The notes under the pieces: generated by a model
Told to the model about the DNA's origin: nothing
The model's database searches: none
What the model saw: only the letters and a program-made list of their open reading frames with translations
Part shown: positions 46,059-55,383 of the stretch, in pieces
How the letters are laid out: every line of letters begins with the position of its first letter
Numbering within the stretch: the first letter of the stretch is position 1
Origin: JAGXRK01 sp963804005
Lineage (GTDB): Bacteria > Bacteroidota > Ignavibacteria > Ignavibacteriales > Ignavibacteriaceae
Length of the DNA: 64,000 nt
Direction of reading: 5' to 3'
Assembly: GCA_963804005.1 (NCBI GenBank)
Contig: CAWDOP010000002.1
Location: forward strand, 558,001 to 622,000
Position numbers and translations under genes: made by a program

Positions 46059-47618
46059 ATGGCAATGGAAGATAAAATAAAAGAGTTGATGGCTCTTCGT
46101 CAACAAGCAAAACTTGGCGGTGGTGAAAAACGAATTGCGACTCAACATAAAAAAGGTAAACTAACTGCAAGAGAAAGAATTGATTTACTTCTTGATGAAG
46201 GAAGTTTTGAGGAATTCGACATGTTTGTTTGTCACAGAAGCATTGACTTCGGGCTTGATAAAGAAACTTATCTTTCTGATGGTGTAGTCACCGGTTATGG
46301 AACTATAGATGGCAGATTAGTATATGTGTTCTCGCAGGACTTTACTGTCTTTGGCGGATCACTTTCCGAAATGTTTGCACAAAAAATTTGTAAAATAATG
46401 GATAAAGCCATTAAAGTTGGTGCACCAGTAATTGGAATTAATGATAGTGGCGGAGCGAGAATTCAGGAAGGTGTGAAAAGTCTTGGTGGATATGCAGATA
46501 TTTTCCAAAGAAATATTCTTGCCTCAGGTGTAGTTCCTCAGATATCTGCAGTTTTTGGACCATGTGCCGGAGGAGCTGTTTACTCTCCTGCTCTTACCGA
46601 TTTTACAATTATGACCAAAGGCACAAGTTACATGTTTGTTACCGGACCCAAAGTTGTTAAAACAGTAACCGGTGAAGAGGTTACGGAGGAAGAACTTGGA
46701 GGAGCAATGGTTCACGGGTCAAAATCCGGTGTTACACATTTTGTAGCTGATGACGAAGAAGAAGGTCTTTCTCTTATAAGAAAACTTCTAAGTTACTTGC
46801 CTCAAAATAACCTTGAAGATCCTCCATTGGCTCCTTGTGATGACCCGATAGACAGGCTTGAAGATGGACTGAACAGTATCCTGCCCGAAGCAACAACAAA
46901 ACCTTATGATGTTAAAGATGTAATTCACTCTGTGGTTGATTATAATGAATTTTTGGAAGTTTCCAGACACTTTGCGCCAAACATTGTAACAGGATTTGCA
47001 CGTTTTAATGGAATGCCCGTTGGCATAGTTGCTAATCAACCAAATTATCTTGCCGGCGTACTTGATATTAATGCATCAAGAAAGGCAGGAAGATTTGTAA
47101 GATTCTGTGATGCATTTAATATTCCAATTGTAACGTTTGTAGATGTACCGGGATTTTTACCTGGAACAACTCAAGAATACGGCGGAATTATTTTACACGG
47201 AGCAAAACTTTTATTCGCTTATGGTGAAGCCACTGTTCCTAAAGTGACAATAATTTTGAGGAAAGCCTATGGCGGAGCTTATGATGTAATGAGTTCAAAA
47301 CATTTGCGCGGAGATATTAATTATGCCTGGCCAACAGCAGAAATTGCCGTAATGGGTCCAAAAGGTGCAATGGAAGTTCTTCATCATAAAGAATTGCAAC
47401 TCATATCCGATGTTCAAGAAAGGATTAATTTTATCAAAGAGCGTGAAGAAGAATACAGAAAAAAATTCGCTACACCTTATATTGCTGCTAAGTATGGATA
47501 TATTGATGATGTGATTGAACCAAGAAATACGCGATTCAGAATAATTCGTGCTTTGCAATCACTTGCTACAAAGAAAGATGTTAATCCTCCTAAAAAACAT
47601 TCCAACATCCCTTTATAA
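46059..47618 (+). CDS. mmdA: Methylmalonyl-CoA decarboxylase alpha / acyl-CoA carboxyltransferase subunit
   Basis: 519 residues. Carboxyltransferase halves: GGGEKRIATQHKKGKLTARE, INDSGGARIQEGVKSLGGYA, GPCAGGAVYSPALTDF, and FVDVPGFLPGTTQEYGGII, KAYGGAYDVMSSKH. ATG at 46059 is chosen over an open TTG frame upstream. PccB-type enzymes look alike, but the linked OadG- and OadB-type genes favour the decarboxylase pump. Confidence 0.93.
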   Translation: MAMEDKIKELMALRQQAKLGGGEKRIATQHKKGKLTARERIDLLLDEGSFEEFDMFVCHRSIDFGLDKETYLSDGVVTGYGTIDGRLVYVFSQDFTVFGGSLSEMFAQKICKIMDKAIKVGAPVIGINDSGGARIQEGVKSLGGYADIFQRNILASGVVPQISAVFGPCAGGAVYSPALTDFTIMTKGTSYMFVTGPKVVKTVTGEEVTEEELGGAMVHGSKSGVTHFVADDEEEGLSLIRKLLSYLPQNNLEDPPLAPCDDPIDRLEDGLNSILPEATTKPYDVKDVIHSVVDYNEFLEVSRHFAPNIVTGFARFNGMPVGIVANQPNYLAGVLDINASRKAGRFVRFCDAFNIPIVTFVDVPGFLPGTTQEYGGIILHGAKLLFAYGEATVPKVTIILRKAYGGAYDVMSSKHLRGDINYAWPTAEIAVMGPKGAMEVLHHKELQLISDVQERINFIKEREEEYRKKFATPYIAAKYGYIDDVIEPRNTRFRIIRALQSLATKKDVNPPKKHSNIPL

Positions 47619-47627
47619 TCGGAAGTT

Positions 47628-48065
47628 ATGAATATGATTTTATTTATGATAGTATCAAAAATTCTGACACTTATACAAACAGCACAAGCAGATTCGCTAG
47701 CGCAACTTATTCATGAAAATGCTGAAGAGTTTGAACAAGTTGATCCGATCGGTTTTGGTCTTGCTGCTGTCGGAATTGCTGTAGTATTTTCTTCGCTCTT
47801 ACTTCTTTATGTAGTTTTCCTGAATCTCTCGAAATTCCTGCAGTCTAGAAGCCGAAAAAAACTCATTCAAAAAGGGCAGGTAGAAGATTCAAAAAAAGAA
47901 TCAGAATTAACCGGCGAGATAAATGCAGCAATAGCAGCGGCTCTTTATCTTTATTCACAGGAACTGCACGATCATGAAAGCACTGTGCTTACAATTAATC
48001 GCGTGTCGAGAACTTACTCTCCGTGGAGTTCTAAAATCTACGGACTGAGACAATATCCAAGATAA
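47628..48065 (+). CDS. mmdD: Sodium-pump decarboxylase gamma/delta subunit, OadG type
   Basis: 145 residues. An N-terminal membrane helix (FGLAAVGIAVVFSSLLLLYV) after a short leader, then a polar tail with charged residues and a Tyr/Trp-rich end (RTYSPWSSKIYGLRQYPR). This layout is typical of OadG/MmdD, which anchors the carboxyltransferase to the membrane pump. Nine bases after mmdA. Confidence 0.83.
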   Translation: MNMILFMIVSKILTLIQTAQADSLAQLIHENAEEFEQVDPIGFGLAAVGIAVVFSSLLLLYVVFLNLSKFLQSRSRKKLIQKGQVEDSKKESELTGEINAAIAAALYLYSQELHDHESTVLTINRVSRTYSPWSSKIYGLRQYPR

Positions 48066-48080
48066 TAGGAATTAATAATT

Positions 48081-48524
48081 ATGAAACAATTTAAATTCAC
48101 TATCCACGGCAATAAATATGATGTTAATGTAATTAATGTTGAGGATAATGTTGCTGAATTAGAAGTTAACGGAACAACATATAAAGTTGAAATTGATAAA
48201 GCGATTCAACAAAGTAAAACTCCAAAACTTGTTAGATCTGTATCCGTACCCACGACCGATTCTATAAAATCTACAACAAAAACCGCTTCTCCCACAGCAC
48301 CTAAAGGAACTGGACTTATAAAATCTCCGTTACCGGGAGTAATACTTGATATTCACGTTAAGGTTGGTGATCAGATAAAAATTGGAACAAAACTTATTAC
48401 TCTTGAAGCTATGAAGATGGAAAATAACATTAATGCTGATAAAGAAGGAACTGTTAAATCTATAAATGTAAGTAAGGGCGATTCTGTTCTTGAAGGCGGT
48501 GTACTCATCGAAATTGGGGCGTAG
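48081..48524 (+). CDS. mmdC: Biotin carboxyl carrier subunit
   Basis: 147 residues. N-terminal FKFTIHGNKYDVNVINVED, a Thr/Pro/Ala-rich linker (about 55-77) and a biotinyl domain with the biotin lysine K112 in EAMKMENN. Carries CO2 from the decarboxylase site to the pump. Biotin could be imported by BioY (15421). Confidence 0.93.
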   Translation: MKQFKFTIHGNKYDVNVINVEDNVAELEVNGTTYKVEIDKAIQQSKTPKLVRSVSVPTTDSIKSTTKTASPTAPKGTGLIKSPLPGVILDIHVKVGDQIKIGTKLITLEAMKMENNINADKEGTVKSINVSKGDSVLEGGVLIEIGA

Positions 48525-48525
48525 C

Positions 48526-49689
48526 ATGGAGAAGTTTTTTGAATTCATTCTGGATGGTTTTAATCAATTCTTTCGTTATACAGGTTTTGCTAATCTTACT
48601 TACGGTCATGCAATAATGATAACTGTCGGATTAATTTTTATCTATCTGGCAATCACAAAAGATTATGAACCTTTACTGTTAATTCCAATAGGATTTGGTA
48701 TACTCATGGGTAATATTCCTTTTATGCAGGATGCAAACTTGCAATTAGGAGTTTATGAACCCGGCAGCGTGATGAACTATTTATATTTTGGAGTTTTGAA
48801 AGGTATTTATCCCCCGCTCATTTTTCTTGGAATAGGAGCTATGACGGATTTCTCAACACTTCTTTCAAATCCAAAATTAATATTACTTGGTGCTGCTGCA
48901 CAGATTGGTATTTTCGGTGCATATACAATTGCACTTTCACTTGGCTTTTTACCTGAACAGGCGGCTTCAATTGCTATAATCGGCGGTGCAGATGGACCTA
49001 CAGCTATTTTCTTATCATCAAAACTTGCACCTGAACTTATGGGTGCAATTGCAATTTCAGCTTATTCATATATGGCATTAGTTCCAGTTATCCAACCGCC
49101 AATAATGCGATTGCTCACTAATGATAAAGAACGTAAGATAAGAATGAAACCTCCTCGCACAGTTTCTAAAACTGAAAAAATAATGTTCCCAATAGTTGGA
49201 CTACTTCTTACAACTTTCATAACTCCTTCTGCTCTTCCCTTGTTAGGAATGTTGTTCTTTGGAAATCTCTTAAAGGAAAGTGGCGTGACTAAAAGACTTG
49301 CAGATACTGCCAAAGGTCCATTAATAGATATTGTAACTATATTGATTGGTATTACAGTTGGTGCTTCAACACAGGCAACAACATTTCTTACTCCTGCTTC
49401 AATAGGAATTTTTGCATTAGGTGCAGTTTCATTTATGATTGCTACAACAGGCGGAGTTCTTTTTGCAAAATTTATGAATTTATTTTTAAGTGCAGAAAAT
49501 AAAATAAATCCTTTGATTGGAAATTCAGGCGTGTCTGCAGTACCTGACAGTGCAAGAGTATCACAAATGATAGGTCTGCAATACGATAAAACAAATCACT
49601 TGCTCATGCATGCAATGGCGCCAAACGTTGCTGGAGTAATCGGAAGTGCCGTAGCAGCAGGTATTCTCTTGAGCTTCTTTGTTGGATAG
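48526..49689 (+). CDS. mmdB: Sodium-translocating decarboxylase beta subunit
   Basis: About 387 residues, many membrane helices. GIGAMTDFSTLLSNPKLILLG, AIIGGADGPTAIFLSSKLAP and NPLIGNSGVSAVPDSARVSQ are the OadB/MmdB/GcdB signatures with the sodium-binding Asp and Asn/Ser residues. ATG at 48526 follows the mmdC stop by one base. Couples decarboxylation to sodium export. Confidence 0.95.
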   Translation: MEKFFEFILDGFNQFFRYTGFANLTYGHAIMITVGLIFIYLAITKDYEPLLLIPIGFGILMGNIPFMQDANLQLGVYEPGSVMNYLYFGVLKGIYPPLIFLGIGAMTDFSTLLSNPKLILLGAAAQIGIFGAYTIALSLGFLPEQAASIAIIGGADGPTAIFLSSKLAPELMGAIAISAYSYMALVPVIQPPIMRLLTNDKERKIRMKPPRTVSKTEKIMFPIVGLLLTTFITPSALPLLGMLFFGNLLKESGVTKRLADTAKGPLIDIVTILIGITVGASTQATTFLTPASIGIFALGAVSFMIATTGGVLFAKFMNLFLSAENKINPLIGNSGVSAVPDSARVSQMIGLQYDKTNHLLMHAMAPNVAGVIGSAVAAGILLSFFVG

Positions 49690-49767
49690 TACCAAAGGTT
49701 TAGGTTTAGGTTGAAGTTAAAAAATATAAAAACTTATAGTATTTCGTGTCGGGCGTTTAAATGATTA

Positions 49768-49806
49768 AAGTCCTCACTCTAAAAAATAGGAGTTGAGGAC
49801 TTTTTA
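49768..49806 (+). terminator. Rho-independent terminator after the mmd operon
   Basis: Arms AAAGTCCTCA and TGAGGACTTT, then TTTATTTATT. Works on the plus strand for mmdB; the arms also end in A/T runs, so it could serve the minus-strand S23-type gene. Confidence 0.85.
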
Positions 49807-49819
49807 TTTATTAGACTGA

Positions 49820-50155
49820 TTAGTTTCGGAAAGAAATGATTATTGCATTAAGTTCTCTATGTATATCCTCAATATTAGAAATGAGGACATTATATTTTTC
49901 ATCGGATAGATATTTCACCCTGTTACCATAAATCGAATGACTAAGAGTTTCAGTTAACGACCCTCTTGCAATAAAATAAAAATTTACTTTTTCTTTAGTA
50001 TGGTAACGCCCGAAGCCTTCTGCGATATTACCTGAAACACTCAAAGAAGAATTTCTTATTTGAGATGTAAATCCATAGTCTTCTTTACGAGGAAGATTTT
50101 CTGTGCACTCAAAAACAAGACCTGCCAATTCCATTGCCTTTTGCCATACCGGCAT
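49820..50155 (-). CDS. Four-helix-bundle protein, S23/IVS family (1)
   Basis: 111 residues. PVWQKAMELAGLVFECTENL, DYGFTSQIRNSSLSVSGNIA, EGFGRYHTKEKVNFYFIARG: the SxxxNIAEGxG signature of the TIGR02436-type family. Such proteins were first met in 23S rRNA intervening sequences. No known biochemical role. It lies between convergent genes inside inverted repeats. Confidence 0.88.
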   Translation of the reverse strand: MPVWQKAMELAGLVFECTENLPRKEDYGFTSQIRNSSLSVSGNIAEGFGRYHTKEKVNFYFIARGSLTETLSHSIYGNRVKYLSDEKYNVLISNIEDIHRELNAIIISFRN

Positions 50156-50260
50156 TTCAGTAAAACTCTTATACTTTATAATATTCTAACAAAATTATGG
50201 TGTTTTTATAAAAGCTTTTCTATTCTTTTTATCCAGTATTTTATAACCTTAACCTTGACC

Positions 50261-51595
50261 TCAACCTACCCTGTGGTCTTCGTTAAATCGTTTAAGTCTG
50301 TATTCAAGATCCGGAAACTGATCACGCTGAACTAATGAAACACAAGCACGAATACCTTCCAATCTTTCACTTCCAGTAATTTTCAAAGAAATTGCACTAA
50401 TGCCGTAATAAAATAATTCTTTTAAAAGTTCATCGCCGTTCATTCCCGGATAAGAAAAAGTGAAATAAAATCCATCAGCAATTGGCTGATCTTCATCTTT
50501 ATCGTAAACAATTTTAAATCCATTATCGGTAAATAACTTTTTCATAATCTTTGCTTTCTCGCCATACTCACGTACAACTTCTACAAAGTTGAAAGTACCA
50601 TCATTCACCGCTTTAAGTATCGCAGCAAGAGCATATTGAGTAGAATGAGTTATTCCTGCACTAAGAGCATAAACACTTCCAAAAATCATTGCATAACCAA
50701 AACGATCAGATGAATAATAATTTTTTAATCCGGCATATTGTCTATCAAAAAGCTGATCTGAAATGATCATCAAACCAATTCTTTGTCCTGCATAACTGAA
50801 TGCCTTTGAGCTAGAAATGAAAAAAACATAATTATTAGTATAATTTGCAACAGTAGACTGATAAGGCGGTTCACCGGGTTTAGACATATCCTTTCTAAAA
50901 TCCATTGCAATGTAAGCTAAATCCTCAAGTACAATAACATCATACTTAGTGGCTAACTCACCTATTATCTTAAGTTCTTTTTCAGTGAAGCATATCCAGG
51001 AAGGATTATTAGGATTTGAGTATAACATACAAGATATATTCTCTTTAGAAAGATAACTCTCAAGTTTATTTCTAAGTTTATCACCGCGGTAATTATAAAC
51101 ATCAAATGCTTCATATTTCTGACCTAGCACCTTAATTTGCTGTTTATGAACAGGAAAACCCGGATCGATGAAAAGGGTTGTATCTTTTTTAGGATTTAAT
51201 CTGTTACAAGTAAGAAAAGCAGCAAAACTTCCCTGCATTGAACCCACTGTTGGTATACAGCCTTCGGGACTAACATCAATATCCATAAAAAGTTTAACAA
51301 ATCTTGAGGCTTCTAACTTGAGTGAAGGAATTCCGAAAATATCCGGATAAATTGATGCGACACCTTTCCGAAGTGCTTCAATTTCCGCTTCGATTCCAAT
51401 TTGTGTTGCTGGAAGTCCCGGTATACCCATTTCCATTCTGACAAATCTTTCACCTGTCGCTTTTTCTATATTGTCAATCAGTCTTTTGATTTCACGGATA
51501 GATGCAGAACCGACATTATCTAATTTGCTGTCTATAATTTTTTGTGTAACAATTTCAAAATTTATCGGTGTATTTTTTTTCAACAAAGAATTCAT
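50261..51595 (-). CDS. PLP-dependent aminotransferase, class I/II
   Basis: 444 residues. RMEMGIPGLPATQIGIEAEI, YSNPNNPSWICFTEKE, VLEDLAYIAMDF and the PLP lysine in FISSSKAFSYAGQRIG. Fold type I. The specific amino acid is not clear from sequence. The last codons (RVG and stop) are formed by the repeat arm at 50237-50266, so the true C-terminus may have been altered. Confidence 0.85.
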   Translation of the reverse strand: MNSLLKKNTPINFEIVTQKIIDSKLDNVGSASIREIKRLIDNIEKATGERFVRMEMGIPGLPATQIGIEAEIEALRKGVASIYPDIFGIPSLKLEASRFVKLFMDIDVSPEGCIPTVGSMQGSFAAFLTCNRLNPKKDTTLFIDPGFPVHKQQIKVLGQKYEAFDVYNYRGDKLRNKLESYLSKENISCMLYSNPNNPSWICFTEKELKIIGELATKYDVIVLEDLAYIAMDFRKDMSKPGEPPYQSTVANYTNNYVFFISSSKAFSYAGQRIGLMIISDQLFDRQYAGLKNYYSSDRFGYAMIFGSVYALSAGITHSTQYALAAILKAVNDGTFNFVEVVREYGEKAKIMKKLFTDNGFKIVYDKDEDQPIADGFYFTFSYPGMNGDELLKELFYYGISAISLKITGSERLEGIRACVSLVQRDQFPDLEYRLKRFNEDHRVG

Positions 51596-52127
51596 GAATA
51601 CCCCTGAGAAAGTGATGGTAAAATTTATAATTGTTTAACCAGTAAAATGACATAATTTGAATGGTAAAATAAGAAATAAAATATTAAGTTTGCGTTGAAC
51701 AATCCGAATAAAATAGATTAATAAACAAAATATTTCGGGAGGCTGAGTAAAATTATATTTCAGCTTAAACCGGAATAAAAATATTATTTTACAATTTGAG
51801 GGGAAATTATTTTCTTTCAGTCTATTTTTCCAAATTCCCCTTACGGATTAATAAGATTAATTACTTCTTAATACAATTATGATTTTGTTTCGAATATTTA
51901 TATCATATTTCTTTAGAAATCAGTGTTTTTTCACTATTAAATATATTATTGATTTAGAATAAGTTCTAATGTGACTGACGTGGCGAAGCTATATTCGGGA
52001 TTATAATATTAAAGATTTTGGAATTACAAAATTGTATAATTGTACTAAAAACATATCTTTGAAACAGAATTTTTAGAATTGTAAAAAAGTATAAACTAAA
52101 TAATTTATTAACATAACGGAATTCTTT
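51596..52127. other. Long leader region upstream of the polysaccharide operon
   Basis: 532 bases without a gene. It holds a stem AGGGGAA (near 51799) with TTCCCCT (near 51834) around a ~30-nt loop, AT-rich stretches, and the motif at 51971-51991 described separately. A regulated leader for wbpA and following genes is plausible. Confidence 0.45.
51971..51991 (+). promoter_or_regulatory. Shared 21-bp motif upstream of the polysaccharide operon
   Basis: GTGACTGACGTGGCGAAGCT, 137 bases before wbpA. A copy at 63642-63662 differs at one base of 21. Both copies are followed shortly by GGGATTA and preceded at 100-140 bases by a G-run/C-run stem-loop. Possibly a leader or antitermination site; function is inference. 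Confidence 0.5.
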
Positions 52128-53489
52128 ATGAAGAATGAACTCATTAAAAAAATAAACAATAAATCTGCTGTTGTAGGCATTATTGGTATGGGCTATGTCG
52201 GTCTTCCATTAGCTCTTGAATTTGCTAATAAAGGATTTTTTACAATAGGATTTGATATTGACGAAAAGAAAATTCCTATTCTTAATTCTGGAAAGAGTTA
52301 TATAAAGCATATTAAAGAAGACCGAATAAAAAAAGTTGTTGATAAAAAAAAGTTTTTAGCGACGTCAGACTTTAACAGATTGACTGAAACAGATGCAATA
52401 ATTATTTGTGTGCCCACTCCGCTGAATGAACATCGTGAACCTGATATGACTTATATTGAAAACTCCGGAAAAGTAATTGCACAGTATTTGAAAAAAGGAC
52501 AATTCATTGCACTTGAATCCTCAACTTATCCAGGAACAACTGAAGAGATACTGCAACCATTATTTGAGGAAGCACCCTTAGGGAAGTCAAAAATAGAAAG
52601 TAAAAAATCAAAAGTTAGTAAATATGTTGTTGGCAAAGATTTTTATTTGGCTTTTTCACCGGAGCGTGAAGATCCGAATAATGCAAAATATTCTACTTCA
52701 ACAATACCAAAAGTTGTTGGTGGAGTTACTCCCGATTGTTTAGAAATTGCACTAGCACTTTACAATCAGGTAATAGTGAAAACTGTTCCCGTCTCATCAC
52801 CAAGAGCTGCGGAAGCAACCAAGCTTCTTGAAAATATTTACAGATCAATAAACATAGCTTTGGTTAATGAACTTAAAATTGTATTTGAAAGAATGGATAT
52901 TGATGTTTGGGAAGTCATTGAAGCTGCATCTACAAAACCATTTGGTTTTCAACCTTTTTATCCGGGACCAGGTTTAGGAGGACACTGCATTCCTATAGAT
53001 CCTTTTTACCTTACCTGGAAAGCACGCGAATACGATATCAATACAAAGTTCATAGAGCTTGCCGGTGAAATAAATACTCTTATGCCTTACTATGTTATTG
53101 AAAAAGCTGCTGAAGCATTAAATAAAAATAAAAAATCATTGAATGGGTCTAAGGTATTAATTTTGGGTGCTGCATATAAAAAAGACATCGATGATATGCG
53201 CGAATCACCATCTTTGAAATTAATAGAAATACTTAGAGAAAAAGGTGCAGTAGTTGATTATAATGATCCTTATGTGGCTAATCTTCCAAAATCACGTAAG
53301 TATAATCACAAAATGGAATCGGTCGAATTATCAAAAGCGAACTTAAACAAATATGATCTCGTACTTTTAAGTACAGATCACTCTAATTATGATTACAGCT
53401 TTATCCACAGTAATTCAAAACTTATTCTTGATACAAGAAATGCTTTTAAGAAGGCAGGAATTATATCAGATAAAATCTTCAAAGGATGA
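52128..53489 (+). CDS. wbpA: Nucleotide-sugar dehydrogenase, UDP-GlcNAc 6-dehydrogenase type
   Basis: 453 residues. NAD motif GIIGMGYVGLPLALEFANKG, the STYPGTTEE loop, SPEREDPN, and catalytic Cys287 in GLGGHCIPIDPFY. C-terminal domain with GAAYKKDIDDMRESPSLKL. With WbpB and WbpD homologues next to it, UDP-GlcNAc to UDP-GlcNAcA oxidation is the likely reaction. Confidence 0.88.
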   Translation: MKNELIKKINNKSAVVGIIGMGYVGLPLALEFANKGFFTIGFDIDEKKIPILNSGKSYIKHIKEDRIKKVVDKKKFLATSDFNRLTETDAIIICVPTPLNEHREPDMTYIENSGKVIAQYLKKGQFIALESSTYPGTTEEILQPLFEEAPLGKSKIESKKSKVSKYVVGKDFYLAFSPEREDPNNAKYSTSTIPKVVGGVTPDCLEIALALYNQVIVKTVPVSSPRAAEATKLLENIYRSINIALVNELKIVFERMDIDVWEVIEAASTKPFGFQPFYPGPGLGGHCIPIDPFYLTWKAREYDINTKFIELAGEINTLMPYYVIEKAAEALNKNKKSLNGSKVLILGAAYKKDIDDMRESPSLKLIEILREKGAVVDYNDPYVANLPKSRKYNHKMESVELSKANLNKYDLVLLSTDHSNYDYSFIHSNSKLILDTRNAFKKAGIISDKIFKG

Positions 53490-53583
53490 TAAAAGGATTA
53501 CTTGACAGACAAACATGAATCAGAACTAAAACTAAATTAAGTATAAGAAGAAATTATATAACTAAAAGCAACAAAAATATACT

Positions 53584-54558
53584 ATGAAAAATTTTGCCAT
53601 AACCGGAGTTGCTGGATATATAGCTCCAAGACACTTAAAAGCTATTCAGGATACAAAGAATAACCTTGTAGCTGCAACTGATCCACACGATTCAGTTGGT
53701 ATTCTCGATCGTCATTTCCCTGATGCAAGCTTCTTTACGGAATTTGAAAGATTTGACAGACACTTAGAAATGTTACGTCGCAATGATCCTAAGAAGCGAG
53801 TTGATTTCCTGACAATATGTTCTCCTAATCATCTTCATGATGCTCACATTAGATTAGCATTGAGAATTGGTGCAGATGCAATTTGTGAAAAACCGCTTGT
53901 GTTAAATCCCTGGAATCTTGATGTTCTTGAAGAACTTGAAAAAGAAAGCGAAAGAAGAGTCTATACAGTTTTGCAGCTAAGAGTACATCCTTCGCTGATC
54001 GCGATTAAAGAAAATATTCAAAAAGAAAACTCAAAGCTCAATCCGTCAACCCACGGACAAAAGTCAAAACATAAGGTTGTTTTAACTTACTTAACTTCGC
54101 GCGGAATGTGGTACAACTATTCGTGGAAAGGTATATCAGAAAAGTCTGGCGGTGTTGCCACCAATATCGGTATTCATTTTTTTGATTTGCTAATGTGGTT
54201 TTTTGGAAAGGTTCAGCATAGTGAAGTACATTTATCGCAAGCTGATAAAATGAGCGGATACCTTGAACTTGAAAACGCTGAAGTAAAATGGTATTTATCA
54301 ATTGATAAAAAAGATCTTCCACAAGACGCATTGAGTGCAGGAAGAACAACACATAGATCAATTACTATTGACGGTAAAGAAGTTGAATTCACTGAAGGAT
54401 TTACTGATCTGCATACAAGAGTATATGAAAACATCCTGGCAGGAAACGGATTTGGATTAAGGGATGCAAGACCATCGATCGAGACAGTATATCAAATTCG
54501 AAGAGCAGAAATAACAAACGCAAAAGAAAAATTTCATCCGATGCTTAAAAATAAATAA
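53584..54558 (+). CDS. wbpB: Gfo/Idh/MocA oxidoreductase, WbpB type
   Basis: 324 residues. ITGVAGYIAPRHLKAIQDTK and DASFFTEFERFDRHLEML are characteristic of WbpB/WlbA, which oxidises C3 of UDP-GlcNAcA. The EKP motif (CEKPLVLNPWNLD) is the Gfo/Idh catalytic Lys region. Follows wbpA by 94 bases. Confidence 0.9.
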   Translation: MKNFAITGVAGYIAPRHLKAIQDTKNNLVAATDPHDSVGILDRHFPDASFFTEFERFDRHLEMLRRNDPKKRVDFLTICSPNHLHDAHIRLALRIGADAICEKPLVLNPWNLDVLEELEKESERRVYTVLQLRVHPSLIAIKENIQKENSKLNPSTHGQKSKHKVVLTYLTSRGMWYNYSWKGISEKSGGVATNIGIHFFDLLMWFFGKVQHSEVHLSQADKMSGYLELENAEVKWYLSIDKKDLPQDALSAGRTTHRSITIDGKEVEFTEGFTDLHTRVYENILAGNGFGLRDARPSIETVYQIRRAEITNAKEKFHPMLKNK

Positions 54559-54638
54559 AACAGATGATTATCTAATTGTATGTTTTCATTTATGTTCGAA
54601 AATATTGTTACACTAATAATCTTTAAAGGTAAAGAAAT

Positions 54639-55229
54639 ATGAATCAGTCAGAATCTAATTTTTATATAAACAAATACGCTGTAGTTGATGAGAATGTTGA
54701 AATTGGTGAAGGTACCAAAATATGGCATTTCTCACATATTCAATCCGGGGCAAAGATTGGTAAGAAATGTGTATTCGGACAAAATGTAAATGTCGGTAAT
54801 AATGTTACAATTGGCGATTATTGTAAAGTTCAGAATAACGTATCAATTTATGAAGGAGTAACGCTAGAAGATTATGTATTCTGCGGCCCTTCGATGGTGT
54901 TTACAAATATTTTAAATCCTCGTTGCAAATATCCACAAGTGGGTGCACAGTATTATGTAAAAACTTTAGTTAAAGAAGGTGCATCATTAGGTGCAAACTG
55001 TACTATTGTTTGTGGAACTACTATTGGTCGTCACGCAATGATTGGTGCCGGTGCAGTTGTTACTAAAGATGTTCCTGATTACGCATTGGTTGTTGGAAGT
55101 CCAGCGCGAGTTATCGGCTGGTATTCAGAAGGTGGAGAAAGATTAAAGTTTGATGAAAACGGCTTTGCAGTATGTAAAAAGTCAGGGAAAAAATATCACT
55201 TGAAAGATGATCGCTTAAATGAGGTTTAG
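54639..55229 (+). CDS. wbpD: Acetyltransferase, left-handed beta-helix, WbpD type
   Basis: 196 residues of hexapeptide repeats (VDENVEIGEGTKIWHFSHIQ, IGKKCVFGQNVNVGNNVTIG, GANCTIVCGTTIGRHAMIG). WbpD acetylates the 3-amino group of UDP-GlcNAc3NA. The aminotransferase WbpE that should act between WbpB and WbpD is not in the window. Confidence 0.88.
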   Translation: MNQSESNFYINKYAVVDENVEIGEGTKIWHFSHIQSGAKIGKKCVFGQNVNVGNNVTIGDYCKVQNNVSIYEGVTLEDYVFCGPSMVFTNILNPRCKYPQVGAQYYVKTLVKEGASLGANCTIVCGTTIGRHAMIGAGAVVTKDVPDYALVVGSPARVIGWYSEGGERLKFDENGFAVCKKSGKKYHLKDDRLNEV

Positions 55230-55383
55230 GATTAATTATAATTTATAATATTTTCTGAATTCGTAAATCCAATTCGAGAATATAAAACCATTAAATTATA
55301 TCTGATAAAATAGTTCAATAGAATATCTAAAAAATTAACTGTAAATTAATATCGAATTTCAAACTAATTTGGAAATAAATAAA

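Larger units (their letters stand above)
49697..50266. repeat. Inverted low-complexity repeat pair around an S23-type gene (element A)
   Basis: Left arm 49697-49726 (starts GGTTTAGGTTTAGGTTGAAG) and the reverse complement of the right arm 50237-50266 (starts GGTTGAGGTCAAGGTTAAGG) agree at 24 of 30 bases. The S23-type gene and a stem-loop lie between. The right arm includes the last codons of the aminotransferase gene. Confidence 0.6.
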
